A stretch of DNA of 64,000 bases from Xestospongia bergquistia (taxonomy: Eukaryota; Porifera; Demospongiae; Haplosclerida; Petrosiidae): positions 4,717,001-4,781,000 of the forward strand of contig OZ014415.1 in NCBI GenBank assembly GCA_963965975.1, given 5' to 3'. The notes beneath the pieces are model-generated. The model worked only from the letters and a program-made list of their open reading frames with translations, was not told the DNA's origin and did not search any database. Position 1 is the stretch's first letter. Every line of letters starts with the position of its first letter. A program made the translations under genes and the position numbers. Shown piece after piece: positions 1 through 13,590 of this stretch.

Positions 1-1815
1 AAAATATATTGGTTACTAAAGTCTTTATATTACAGAGAAAAGGACTAGTGAGATATTATATTTCAAAAAGACTTACAATAGGCTTAGTTAAGATAACAAA
101 TGCACTAAAACTAAGGACTAAAGCTCACTGAATTTAAAAGTCATGCTACATATACTACAGCACATGGAGTACTGCTTCTCTGACTGTATTTGTTACTACT
201 ATCTTTCCATTTTTAGTACAAACCTTTTCAAGCTGATACTGATACCAAAGCAGACACAATGGGGGTAAAAAGCCTTTTAAAAACACTTGATTAATATTAT
301 TCAGACTTCCTATATTGTACTAAATATACTGGTTATAGGTGCGATATTACATTATAAAATGACATATTACAGGTTTAGTTAAGATAACAAATGCACTAAA
401 ACTAAGGGCTAAAGCTCATTGAATTTAAAGTCAAGCTAGATATACTAATGCACAATGGAACAATGACACAATGGGAGTAAAAAGCCTTTCAAATACACTT
501 TACTAATATTATTCAGATTTCCTACATTGCACTAAATATACTGGTTACTAAAGTATATATTAGAGAGAAAAGAAACAGTCAGATATGTTTTCAAATGACA
601 GGCTTAGTTTTTGTGTGTCTGACTGAATTTGAAATCAAGCTACATATACTAACTCACATGGAGTACTACTTACGTGAACGTATTTGTTACTACTGTCTTT
701 CCCTTTCGTTGTAGCGTTTACTACACAGGAGACAGTCAAATGACTTGGCTGCATGGAATCCAGTTCCTTCTTCCGTCTTGCTAAACAGCCCTGCAGAAGT
801 AATGTCCTGACCCATTTGCTACTAAAGAAGTAATGCTGTCTAAGATTTCTAGTACAAACCTTTACAAGCTGATACTGAAACCAAAGAAGACACAATGGGG
901 GTAAAAAGCCTTTTATACTGGTTATTAAAGTGTATATATTACAGAGACAAGGAAACATGACATATGTTTTAAAATGACTTATTACAGGCTTAGTTAAGAT
1001 AACAAATGCACTAAAACTAAGGACTAAAGCTCATTGAATTTAAAGTCAAGCTAGATATACTAACACAAATGAAGTATTGATACACTGACTGTATTTATTT
1101 CCTAATGGGCTGTAGCGAGGAACATTAGTGTCTCGGATTTACTGCAGAGAACACTGTCAAATGATTTGGCTGGATGGAATCTGGTTCCTTCTTCTATCTT
1201 GCTAAACAGCCCTGTAGAAAGAAAGTCATGAATCTTTGGTTGCTAAAATGAAGTAACGATGCGCTGAACTAAGGGCTAAAGCTCATTGAATTTGAATTTA
1301 AAGTCAAGCTATATATACTAACACACTTGACTGTATTTACTTGCCCTTGGGCTATAGCAAGGAACATTATTGTCTTGGATTTACTGCAGAGAACACTGTC
1401 AAGTGACTTGGCTGAATGGAATCTAGTTCCTTCTTCTGTTTTGCTAAACAGCCCTGTGGAAATAAAGTTGTGAATGATTCGTTGCTAAAATAAAGTCATG
1501 CTGTTTAAGATTTCTTGTACAAACATTTACAAGCTGACACTAATACCAAAGAAAACACGATGGGGGTAAAAATCTTTTAAAAACACTTGACTAATATTAT
1601 TCAGACTTGCTACATTGTACTAAATATACTGGTTATTAAAGTGTATATATTACAGAGACAAGGATAGGTGACATATATGTTTTAAAATGACTTATTACAG
1701 GCTTAGTTAAGATAACAAATGCACTAAACTAACGGCTAAAGCTCATTAAATTTAAAGTCAACCTATATATACTAACACCCTTGACTGTATTTACTTGCCC
1801 TTGGGCTATAGCGAG

Positions 1816-2014
1816 GCTCCAACTGTATAATATCCTCCGGCAACAGCTGGTACAAAAATTACATCTGCTTTTGCTCTTCCAGTAATTGAAATGCCTCCTC
1901 TACGATCTCAACTGAAATACCAGGTATATCAGAACCCACCTAATAATAAAGAATATTTAATGATAATTATTGCTGTGTCACTCACAAATATCACAGTTTT
2001 AGCACCTTCATTTA
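1816..2014 (-). pseudogene. DUF2064/TIGR04282-like glycosyltransferase fragment, copy 1
   Basis: Read on the minus strand this is a spliced gene fragment. The first exon part, ending at 1,986, encodes EGAKTVIF. A 46-nt intron follows (1,985-1,940) with a GTGAGT donor and a TTATTATTAG acceptor. The next exon, from 1,939, encodes VGSDIPGISVEIVEEAFQLL and then, after a phase break near 1,867-1,872, KADVIFVPAVAGGYYTVGA. The pattern G-A-x-x-V-x-x-x-G-S-D-x-P ... D-V-x-x-x-P-A-x-x-G-G-Y-Y is the signature of the DUF2064/TIGR04282 family, a nucleotide-diphospho-sugar transferase-like fold. The rest of the gene is missing. An in-frame TAA lies at 1,861-1,859 if the first frame is kept. The fragment is embedded in satellite A, so it is a passenger and not a functional gene. 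The family assignment is from memory of the motif, without a database search. Confidence 0.72.
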
Positions 2015-2548
2015 GTAAAGCTCATTGAATTTAAAGTCAAGCTATACATACTAACACACTTCACTGTATTTACTTGCCCTTGGGCTATAGCAACGAACAT
2101 TATTGTCTTGGATTTACTGCAGAGAACACTGTCAAATGATTTGGCTGAATGGAATCTAGTTCCTTCTTCTGTTTTGCTAAACAGCCCTGTGGAAATAAAG
2201 TTGTGAATGATTCGTTGCTAAAACAAAGTAATGCTGTTTAAGATTTCTTGTACAAATATTTACAAGCTGATACTAATACCAAAGAAGACACGATGGGGGT
2301 AAAAATCTTTTAAAAACACTTGACTAATATTATTCAGACTTGCTACATTGTACTAAATATACTGGTTATTAAAGTGTATATATTACAGAGACAAGGATAG
2401 GTGACATATATGTTTTAAAATGACTTATTACAGGCTTAGTTAAGATAACAAATGCACTAAACTAAGGGCTAAAGCTCATTAAATTTAAAGTCAACCTATA
2501 TATACTAACACCCTTGACTGTATTTACTTGCCCTTGGGCTATAGCGAG

Positions 2549-2747
2549 GCTCCAACTGTATAATATCCTCCGGCAACAGCTGGTACAAGAATTACATCTG
2601 CTTTTGCTCTTCCAGTAATTGAAATGCCTCCTCTACAATCTCAACTGAAATACCAGGTATCTCAGAACCCACCTAATAATAAAGAATATTTAATGATAAT
2701 TATTGTTGTGTCACTCACAAATATCACAGTTTTAGCACCTTCATTTA
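2549..2747 (-). pseudogene. DUF2064/TIGR04282-like fragment, copy 2
   Basis: This is the second copy of the captured fragment, 733 bp downstream of the first. It has the same intron, the same phase break between LLEE and KADVI, and the same GGYYTVG motif. A few residues differ, for example GSEIPGIS replaces GSDIPGIS and VILVPA replaces VIFVPA. Sharing the phase break means the fragment was already broken before the 733-bp duplication. Confidence 0.72.
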
Positions 2748-4209
2748 GTAAAGCTCATTGAATTTAAAGTCAAGCTATACATACTAACACACTTCACTGT
2801 ATTTACTTGCCCTTGGGCTATAGCGAGTAACATTATTGGTTTGGATTTACTGCAGAGAACACTGCCAAGTGATTTGGCTGAATGGAATCTGGTTCCTTCT
2901 TCTATTTTGCTTAACAGCCCTGTGAAATAAAGTCATGAATCTTTGGCTGCTAAAACGAAGTAACGATGAACTAAACTAAGGGCTAAAGCTCCTTGAATTT
3001 AAAGTCAAGCTATATATACTAACACACTTCACTGTATTTACTTGCCCTTAGGCTATAGCGAGGAACATTATTGTCTTGGATTTACTGCAGAGAACACTGT
3101 CAAATGATTTGGCTAAATGGAATCTGGTTTCTTCTTCTATCTTGCTAAACAGCCCTGTAGAAATGAAGTCATGAATCTTTGGTTGCTAAAACGAAGTAAC
3201 GATGCACTAACACACTTGACTGTATTTACTTGCCCTTGGGCTATAGCGAGGAACATTATTGTCTTGGATTTACTACAGAGAACACTGTCAAATGATTTGG
3301 CTGAATAGAATCTGGTTCCTTCTTCAATCTTGCTAAAAGCCCTGTAGAAATAAAGTCATGAATCTTTGGTTGCTAAAACAAAGTAATGCTGTCTAAGATT
3401 TCTAGTACAAACCTTTACAAGCTGATACTGATACAAAAGCAGACACAATGGGGGTAAAAAGCCTTTTAAAAACACTTGACTAATATTATTCAGACTTGCT
3501 ACATTGTACTAAATATACTGGTTATCAAAGTGTATATATTACACAGACAAGGAAAGGTGAGATATATATTTTAAAATGACTTATTACAGGCTTAGTTAGA
3601 GATAACAAATGCACTAAAACTAAGGGCTAAAGCTCATTGAATTTAAAGTCAAGCTAGATATACTAACACAAACGAAGTATTGATACTCTGACTGTATTTA
3701 TTGGCCCATGGGCTGTAGCAAGAAAAATTAGTGTCTTGGATTTACTGCAGAGAACACTGTCAAATGACTTCCCTGCATGGAATACAGTTCCTTCTTCAGT
3801 CTTGCTCCACAGCCCTGCAGAAGTAAAGTCCTGACACATTGATTGCTAAAATGAAATAAACCAATGCAGTCTAAGATTTCTAGTAGAAACCATTACAAGC
3901 TGATACTGATACATAAGTAGACACAATAAGTTTAAAGTCAAGCTAGATATACTAACACACATGAAGTATTGACACTTGACTGTATTTATTTATTTACCCT
4001 TGGGCTGTACCGAGGAACATCATTGTCTCGGATTTACTGTCAAATGACTTCCCTGCATGGAATACAGTTCCTTCTTCTAAAAAGCCCTGCAGAATAATCG
4101 TTGCTTGCTAAAAGGAAGTAATGCTGTCTAAGATTTCTAGTACAAACTATTACAAGTTCATACTGATACAAAAATAAAGACAATGGGGGTAAAAAGGCTT
4201 GTACAAAAT

Positions 4210-4352
4210 TAGCCTTGTAGCCAAGCTTTCGCAATAGAAAAGAGCCTGGTAACTACTGTTTGCGTGTCAATGTGATGTCAATAATTACGCGAAAGCACAA
4301 GCAGTAATGACCAGGGTTTCTTTTCTATCGCAAAAGTCTGGGTACGAGGCTA
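4210..4352. mobile_element. MITE with long imperfect terminal inverted repeats, copy 1
   Basis: A 143-bp non-satellite insert starts TAGCCTTGTAGCCAAGCTTT and ends CTGGGTACGAGGCTA. The first and last roughly 50 bases are imperfect inverted repeats: AGCCTTGTAGCCAAGC against the reverse complement AGCCTCGTACCCAGAC, followed by the shared GATAGAAAAGA/AATAGAAAAGA and CCTGGT..TACTG blocks. It has no coding capacity. The match in length to the 143-bp satellite monomer is a coincidence, because the sequences are unrelated. The right flank has lost the target duplication that is visible in copy 2. Confidence 0.75.
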
Positions 4353-7300
4353 AATAAATAAAAACACTTGTCCAATTTTATTTACCCTTAGGCTGTAGTG
4401 AGGAACATCATTGTCTCGGATTTACTGCAGAGAACACTGTCAAATGATTTGGTTGAATGAAATCCAGTTCCTTCTTCTGTCTTGCTAAATAAAGTCATGA
4501 TTCATTGCTTGCTAAAAGGAAGTAATGCTGTCTAGCGCAAACTAATACAAGTTGATACTACAAAAGCACTAAACTAAGGGCTAAAGCTCATTGAATTTTT
4601 AAGTCAAGGTAGATAAGGCTAAAGCTCATTGAATTTAAAGTCAAGGTAGATAGGGCTAAAGCTCATTGCTGATACTGATACAAAAGTAGACACAATAGTT
4701 TAAACTCAAGCTAGGTATACTAACGCACATGAAGTATTGACACTTGACTGTATTTATTTACCCTTGGGCTGTACCGAGGAACATTATTGTCTCGGATTTA
4801 TTGCAGAGAACACTGTCAAATGATTTGGCTGAATTAAATCCAGTTCCTTCTTCTGTCTTGCTAAATAAAGTCATGATTCATTGCTTGCTAAAAGGAAGTA
4901 ATGCTGTCTAGCACAAACTATTACAAGCTGATACTACAAAAGCACTAAACTAAGGGCTAAAGCTCATTGAATTTAAAGTCAAGGTAGATAAGACTAAAGC
5001 TCATTGAATTTAAAGTCAAGGTAGATAGGGCTAAAGCTCATTGAATTTAAAGTCAAGGTAGATAGGGCTAAAGCTCATTGAATTTAAAGTGAAGGTAAAT
5101 ATACTAATGCACATGAAGTATTGACACTATTTATTTGCCTTTGGGTTGTAGCGAGGAACATTATTGTCTCGGATTTACTGCAGAGAACACTGTCAAATGA
5201 TTTTGCTGAATGGAATCCAGTTCCTTCTTCTGTCTTGTTAAACAGCCCTGCAGAAATTAAGTCGTGATTCATTGGTTGCTAAAATGAAGTAATGCTGTGT
5301 AAGATTTCTAGTACAGACCATTACAAGCTGATACTACAAATGCACTAAAACTAAGGGCTAAAGCTCATTCAATTTAAAGTCAAGGTGGATATACTAACGC
5401 ACATGAAGTAATGACATTCTGATTGTATTTATTTGCCTTAGGGCTGTAGAGAGGAACGTTATTTACTGCAGAACACTGTTAAATGACTTGGCCAAATGGA
5501 ATCCAGTTCTTTCTTCTGTCTTGCTCCACAGCCCTGTAGATGTAAAGTCCTAACACATTAGTTGCTAAAATGAAGTAATGCATTTCTAATGATTTGTAGT
5601 ACAACCATTACAAACACATGATATAGGACAATACTCAAGACTCAAAAAAATCTCCACAATATGCACATTTTATAATACATAGTGCATAGATAACTTACGG
5701 GACAGGAAGTCTACACATCATAATCATATTCATAAGTATACACAATACAACAACCAACCAATAATACAGCACAAGCTGATACCAACACAAATGTAGAGAC
5801 AGTGAGGGTAAATAGCCCTGCAGAAATAAAGTTGTGACAAACCATTACAAGCTGATACTGATACAAAAGTAGAAACAATAGGTTTAAATGGGCTTGTACT
5901 AAATAAAGGTAGACATGATGGGGCTAAATAGGCTTGTAGTGATAAAACATTTGACAAATATTATTCAGACTTCCTACATTGTACTAAATATATTGGTTAC
6001 TGAAGTTTATATATTAGAGAAAAGGAAGTCAGATATGTTTCCATATGACTTATTACAGGCTTAGTTTGCATAAAAGATGCACTAAAACTAAGGGCTAAAT
6101 CTGACTCAATTTCTTTTGTTCTAGCTAATAACATCATCGTCTAAGATTTATTGCAGACAAGACTGTCAAATCACTTGGCTGCATGGAATACAGTTCTTTC
6201 TTTTGTCTTGTTAAACAGCCCTGCAGAAATAAAGTCCTGACACATTCATTGCTAAAATGAAGTAATGCAGTCCATGATTTCTAGTACAAACCATTACAAG
6301 CTGATACTGATGCAAAAGTAGACACAATAGGTTTAAATGGGCTACATTGTACTAAATATACTGGAAAAGGACTAGTCAGATATGTTTCCAAATGACTTAT
6401 GACAGGCTTAGTTCAGATAACAGATGCGCTAAACCTAGGGGCTAAAGATCACTGAATATACTAACACACATGGAGTACTGCTACTCTGACCATATTTATT
6501 TGCCCTTGGGCAGTAGCAAGGAACTGCAAAAACGCTGTCAAATGACTTGGTTGAATGGAATCCAGTTCCTTCTTCCGTCTTGCTAAACAGCCCTGCAGAA
6601 GTAAAGTCCTGAAACGTTGGCTGCTAAAGTAGTAATGTTGCCTAAGATTTCTAGTACAAACCTTTTCAAGCTGATACTGATACCAAAGCACACACAATGG
6701 TGGTAAAAAGCCTTTTAAAAACACTTGACTAATATTATTCAGACTTACTATATTGTACTAAACATACTGGTTATTAAAGTGTATATATTATAGAGACAAG
6801 GAAAGGTGAGATATTATGTTTTATAATGACTTAATACAGGCTTTAACAAATGCACTAAACTAAGGGCTAAAGCTCATTAAGGTCAAGCTAGTCATACCAA
6901 CACACATGAAGTATTGATACTCTGACTGTATTTACTTGCCCATGAGCTGTAGCAAGGAACATTATTTACTGCAGAACACTGTCAACTGACTTGGCAGAAT
7001 GGAATCCAATTCCTTCTTCTGTCTTGCTAAACAGCCCTGCAGAAATAAAGTCGTCACTCATTGGTTGCTAACGAAGTAATGCTGTCTAAGATTTCTACTA
7101 CAAACCATTACAAGCTGATACTACAAATGCACTAAACTAAGGGCTAAAGCTCATTCAATTTGAAGTCAAGCTAGATATACTAACGCACATGAAGTATTGA
7201 CACTTGACTGAATTTATTTGCCCATGGGCTGTAGCAAGGAACATTAGTGTCTCGGATTTACTGCAGAGAACACTGACAAATGATTTGGCTGAATGGAATC

Positions 7301-7987
7301 CAGTTCATTCTTCTGTCTTGCTAAACAGCCCTGCAGAAATAAAGTCGTGACTCATTGTACTAAATATACTGGTTACTAAAGTCTATATATTAGAGAGGAA
7401 AGGAATAGTCAGATATGTTTCCAAATGACTTATGACAGGCTTAGTTTTAGTGCATCTGACTGAATTTCAAAGTCAAGCTACATAAACTAACACACATGGA
7501 CTACTGTTTACGTGAACGTATTTGTTACTACTGTCTTTCCCTTTTTTGTAGCGTTTACTTCAGAGAAGATTGCAAATGACTTGGGTGCATGGAATCCAGT
7601 TCCTTCTTCAGTCTTGACATTTGCTACTAAAGAAGTAATGCTGTCTAAGATTTCTAGTACAAACCTTTACAAGCTCATGGAATTTAATGTCAAGCTAGAT
7701 ATACTAACACAAATGAAGTGTTGATACTCTGACTCAATTTATTTGCCCATGGGCTGTAGTGAGGAACATTAGTGTCTCGGATTTACTGCAGGGAACACTG
7801 TCAAATGACTTAGGTGAATGGAATCCAGTTCATTCTTCTGTCTTGCTAAAAAGCCCTGCAGAATTAAAGTCGTGACTCATTGCTTGCTAAAAGGAAGTAA
7901 TGCTGTCTAAGATTTCTAGTACAAACTATTACATGCTCATACTGATACAAAAGTAAAGACAATGGGGTAAAATGGCTTGTACTAAAT

Positions 7988-8130
7988 TAGCCTTGTAGCC
8001 AAGCTTTCGCAATAGAAAAGAGCCTGGTAACTACTGTTTGCGTGTCATTGTGATGTCAATAATTACGCGAATGCGCAAGCAGTAATGACCAGGGTTTCTT
8101 TTCTATCGCAAAAGTCTGGGTACGAGGCTA
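7988..8130. mobile_element. MITE copy 2 with 9-bp target duplication
   Basis: This is a second copy of the element at 4,210, also 143 bp. It is flanked on both sides by GTACTAAAT (7,979-7,987 and 8,131-8,139), a 9-bp target-site duplication. Long terminal inverted repeats with a 9-bp duplication fit a non-autonomous Mutator-like (MULE) element. It sits at the same point of a satellite unit as copy 1, so the two probably come from one insertion that was later copied with the satellite. Confidence 0.75.
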
Positions 8131-8344
8131 GTACTAAATAAAAACAATCGTCCAATTTATTGAGACTTGCTACAAAATATACCGGTTACTAAATTTCAAG
8201 AAGACTTACGATAGGTTAGTTAAGATACAAATGCACTAAAACTAAGGGCTAAAGCTCACTGAATTTAAAAGTCATGTTAGATATACTACAGCACATGGAG
8301 TACTGCTTCTCTGACTGTATTTGTTACTACTGTCTTTCCTTTTT

Positions 8345-9960
8345 GTTGTAACGAGGAATTTCATTGTCTTGGAATTACTGCAGAGAACACTGTCAAATGA
8401 CTTTCCTGCATGGAATACAGTTCCTTCTTCTGTCTTGCTCCACAGCCCTGAAGAAGTAAAGTCCTGACACATTGATTGCTAAAATGAAATGAAGCAATGC
8501 AGTCTAAGATTTCTAGTACAAACCATTACAAGCTGATACTGATACAAAAGTAGAGTTTAAAGTCAAGCTAGATATACTAACGCACATGAAGTATTGACAC
8601 TTGACTGTATTTATTTACCCTTGGGCTGTAGCGAGCAATATTATTGTCTTGGATTTACTGCAGAGAACACTGTCAAATGACTTCCCTGTATGGAATACAG
8701 TTCCATCTTCTGTCTTGCTCCACTGCCCTGCAGAAGTAAAGTCCTGACACATTGATTGCTAAAATGAAATGAAGCAATGCAGTCTAAGGTTTCTAGTACA
8801 AACCATTACAAGCTGATACTGGTACAAAAGTAGACAGAATAAGTTTAAAGTCAAGCTAGATATAATAACGCAAATGAAGTATTGAGACTTGACTGTATTT
8901 ATTTACCCTTGTGCTGTAGCGAGGAACATTATTGTCTTGGATTTACTGCAGAGAACACTGTCAAATGACTTTCCTGCATGGAATACAGTTCCTTCTTCTG
9001 TCTTGCTCCACAGCCCTGCAGAAGTAAAGTCCTGACACATTGATTGCTAAAATGAAATGAAGCAATGCAGTCTAAGATTTCTAGTACAAACCATTACAAG
9101 CTGATACTGATACAAAAGTAGAGTTTAAAGTCAAGCTAGATATACTAACGCACATGAAGTATTGACACTTGACTGTATTTATTTACCCTTGGGCTGTAGC
9201 GAGGAATATTATTGTCTTGGATTTACTGCAGAGAACACTGTCAAATGACTTCCCTGTATGGAATACAGTTCCCTCTTCTGTCTTGCTCCACTGCCCTGCA
9301 GAAGTAAAGTCCTGACACATTGATTGCTAAAATGAAATGAAGCAATGCAGTCTAAGGTTTCTAGTACAAACCATTACAAGCTGATACTGGTACAAAAGTA
9401 GACAGAATAAGTTTAAAGTCAAGCTAGATATAATAACGCAAATGAAGTATTGAGACTTGACTGTATTTATTTACCCTTGTCCTGTAGCGAGGAACATTAT
9501 TGTCTTGGATTTACTGCAGAGAACACTGTCAAATGACTTTCCTGCATGGAATACAGTTCCTTCTTCTGTCTTGCTCCACAGCCCTGCAGAAGTAAAGTCA
9601 TGACACATTGATTGCTAAAATGAAATGAAGCAATGCAGTCTAAGATTTCTAGTACAAACCATTACAAGCTGATACTGATACAAAAGTAGAGTTTAAAGTC
9701 AAGCTAGATATACTAACGCACATGAAGTATTGAGACTTGACTGTATTTATTTATCCTTGGGCTGTAGCGAGGAATATTATTGTCTTGGATTTACTGCAGA
9801 GAACACTGTCAAATGACTTCCCGGTATGGAATACAGTTCCCTCTTCTGTCTTGCTCCACAGCCCTGCAGAAGTAAAGTCCTGACACATTGATTGCTAAAA
9901 TGAAATGAAGCAATGCAGTCTAAGGTTTCTAGTACAAACCATTACAAGCTGATACTGGTA
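8345..9960. repeat. 568-bp higher-order repeat in satellite A
   Basis: Two alternating subunits of about 284 bp repeat with a 568-bp period. TAGAGTTTAAAG occurs at 8,551, 9,119 and 9,687. One subunit has TTTCCTGCATGGAATACAG and the other CTTCCCTGTATGGAATACAG. Identity between periods is very high, so this is a recent expansion. Confidence 0.85.
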
Positions 9961-10344
9961 CAAAAGTACACACAATAGTTTAAAGTCAAGCTAGATATAC
10001 TAACAAACATGAAGTATTGACACTTGACTGTATTTATTTACCCTTGGGCTGTAGTGAGGAACATTATTGTCTCGGATTTATTGCAGAGAACACTGTCAAA
10101 TGATTTGGCTGAATTAAATCCAGTTCCTTCTTCTGTCTTGCTAAATAAAGTCATGATTCATTGCTTGCTAAAACGAAGTAATGCTGTCTAGCACAAACTA
10201 TTACAAGCTGATACTACAAAAGCACTAAACTAAGGGCTAAAGCTCATTGAATTTTTAAGTCAAGGTAGATAAGGCTAAAGCTCATTGAATTGAAAGTCAA
10301 GGTAGATAGGGCTAAAGCTCATTATTGATACTGATACAAAAGTA

Positions 10345-13300
10345 GACACAATACTTTAAACTCAAGCTAGAGATACTAACGCACATGAAGTATTGACACT
10401 TGACTGTATTTATTTACCCTTGGTCTGTACCAAGGAACATTATTGTCTCAGATTTACTGCAGAGAACACTGTCGAATGATTTGGCTGAATGAAATCCAGT
10501 TCCTTCTTCTGTCTTGCTAAATAAAGTCATGATTCATTGCTTGCTAAAAGGAAGTAATGCTGTCTAGCACAAACTATTACAAGCTGATACTACAAAAGCA
10601 CTAAACTAAGGGCTAAAGCTCATTGAATTTAAAGTCAAGGTAGACAAGACTAAAGCTCATTGAATTTTAAGTCAAGGTAGATAGGGATAAAGCTCATTGA
10701 ATTTAAAGTCAAGGTAGAGAGGGATAAAGCTCATTGAATTTAAAGTCAAGGTAGATAGGGCTAAAGCTCATTGAATTTAAAGTGAAGGTAGATATACTAA
10801 TGCACATGAAGTATTGACACTATTTATTTGCCTTAGGGCTGTAGTGAGGAACGTTATTTACTGCAGAACACTGTTAAATGACTTGGCAAAACGGAATTCA
10901 GTTCCTTCTTCTTTCTTGCTAAATGGCCCTGCAGAAGTAATGTCCTAAGTTTTCTAGTATAAACCATTACAAAGTCATACTCATACAAAAGTAAACACTA
11001 TGGGGGTAAAAAGGCTTGTACTAAATAAAAACGCTCGACTAATTTTATTGAGACTCGCTATATATATTTTACAAAATATACCAGTTACTGAAGTCTTTAT
11101 ATTACGGACTAGTGAGATATTATATTTCAAAAAGACTTACGATAAGCTTAGTTAAGATAACAAAACACTAAAACTAAGGGTTAAAGCTCACTGAATTTAA
11201 AAGTCATATACTACAGTACATGGAGTACTGCTTCTCTGACCGTGTTTGTTACTACTGTCTTTCCCTTTCTTGTAGCGAGGAATTGCCTTCATGGAATACA
11301 GTTCCTTCTTCTGTCTTGCTCCACAGCCCTGTAGAAGTGAAGTCCTAACACATTAGTTGCTAAAATGAAGTAATGCATTTCTAATGATTTGTAGTACAAC
11401 CATTACAAACACATTCACGTATGATATAGGACAATACTCAAGACTCAAAAAACTCTCCACAATATGCACATTTTATAATACATAGTGCATAGATAACTTA
11501 CGGGACAGGAAGTCTACACATGATAATCATATTCATAAGTATACACAATACAACAACCAACCAATAATAATGCAGCACAAGCTGATACTGACACAAACGT
11601 AGAGACAGTGAGGGTAAATAGCGCTGCAAAAAAAATTGTGACAAACCATTACAAGCTGATACTGATACAAAAGTAGACACAATAGATTTAAATGGGCTAC
11701 ATTGTACTAAATATACTGGAAAAGGACTAGTCAGATATGTTTCCAAAAGACTTACGACAGGCTTAGTTCAGATAACAGATACGCTAAACCTAGGGGCTAA
11801 AGATCACTGAATATACTAACACACATGGAACTGCATGGAATACAGTTCCTTCTTATGTCTTGTTAAACAGCCCTGCAGAAATAAAGTCCTGACACATTGA
11901 TTGCTAAAATGAAGTAATGCAGTCCATGATTTCTAGTACAAACCATTACAAGCTGATACTGGTACAAAAGTAGACACAATAGTTTAAACTCAAGCTAGAT
12001 ATACTAACGCACATGAAGTATTGACACTTGACTGTATTTATTTACCCTTGGGCTGTACCAAGGAACATTATTGTCTCGGATTTACTGCAGAGAACACTGT
12101 CAAATGATTTGGCTGAATGAAATCCAGTTCCTTCTTCTGTCTTGCTAAATAAAGTCATGATTCATTGCTTGCTAAAAGGAAGTAATGCTGTCTAGCACAA
12201 ACTATTACAAGCTGATACTACAAAAGCACTAAACTAAGGGCTAAAGCTCATTGAATTTAAAGTCAAGGTAGACAAGACTAAAGCTCATTGAATTTTAAGT
12301 CAAGGTAGATAGGGATAAAGCTCATTGAATTTAAAGTCAAGGTAGAGAGGGATAAAGCTCATTGAATTTAAAGTCAAGGTAGATAGGGCTAAAGCTCATT
12401 GAATTTAAAGTGAAGGTAGATATACTAATGCACATGAAGTATTGACACTATTTATTTGCCTTAGGGCTGTAGCGAGGAACATTATTTACTGCAGAACACT
12501 GTTAAATGACTTGGCAAAACGGAATTCAGTTCCTTCTTCTTTCTTGCTAAATGGCCCTGCAGAAGTAATGTCCTAAGTTTTCTAGTATAAACCATTACAA
12601 AGTCATACTCATACAAAAGTAAACACTATGGGGGTAAAAAGGCTTGTACTAAATAAAAACGCTCGACTAATTTTATTGAGACTCGCTATATATATTGTAC
12701 AAAATATACCAGTTACTGAAGTCTTTATATTACGGACTAGTGAGATATTATATTTCAAAAAGACTTACGATAAGCTTAGTTAAGATAACAAAACACTAAA
12801 ACTAAGGGCTAAAGCTCACTGAATTTAAAAGTCATATACTACAGCACATGGAGTACTGCTTCTCTGACCGTGTTTGTTACTACTGTCTTTCCCTTTCTTG
12901 TAGCGAGGAATTGCCTTCATGGAATACAGTTCCTTCTTCTGTCTTGCTCCACAGCCCTGTAGAAGTGAAGTCCTAACACATTAGTTGCTAAAATGAAGTA
13001 ATGCATTTCTAATGATTTGTAGTACAACCATTACAAACACATTCACGTATGATATAGGACAATACTCAAGACTCAAAAAACTCTCCACAATATGCACATT
13101 TCATAATACATAGTGCATAGATAACTTACGGGACAGGAAGTCTACACATGATAATCATATTCATAAGTATACACAATACAACAACCAACCAATAATAATG
13201 CAGCACAAGCTGATACTGACACAAACGTAGAGACAGTGAGGGTAAATAGCGCTGCAAAAAAAATTGTGACAAACCATTACAAGCTGATACTGATACAAAA

Positions 13301-13590
13301 GTAGACACAATAGATTTAAATGGGCTACATTGTACTAAATATACTGGAAAAGGACTAGTCAGATATGTTTCCAAAAGACTTACGACAGGCTTAGTTCAGA
13401 TAACAGATGCGCTAAACCTAGGGGCTAAAGATCACTGAATATACTAACACACATGGAACTGCATGGAATACAGTTCCTTCTTATGTCTTGTTAAACAGCC
13501 CTGCAGAAATAAAGTCCTGACACATTGATTGCTAAAATGAAGTAATGCAGTCCATGATTTCTAGTACAAACCATTACAAGCTGATACTGA
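10345..13590. repeat. 1,628-bp tandem duplication in satellite A
   Basis: Positions of about 10,345-11,972 are repeated at about 11,973-13,590, offset 1,628 bp, with near identity. The minus-strand open frame at 11,498-11,746 reappears unchanged at 13,126-13,374. The duplicated block also contains five or six short 40-bp steps of AAAGCTCATTGAATTTAAAG with AAGGTAGATAGGG. Confidence 0.88.

Larger units (their letters stand above)
1280..2755. repeat. 733-bp tandem duplication in satellite A
   Basis: The segment from about 1,280 to 2,020 is repeated at about 2,020-2,755 with a spacing of 733 bp (GAGGCTCC at 1,813 and 2,546). Each copy includes satellite modules plus the same roughly 200-bp non-satellite insert derived from a gene. 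The copies differ at only a few positions. Confidence 0.85.

Noticed and set aside
635-958. Minus-strand open frame of 107 codons as a gene
   Set aside because: It lies wholly in satellite A. Similar frames recur in other units with different breaks, as expected from repeated DNA and not from coding constraint.
11498-13374. Two identical 82-codon minus-strand frames as a duplicated gene
   Set aside because: They are identical because the 1,628-bp satellite block is duplicated. The translation is low in complexity and crosses satellite module borders.
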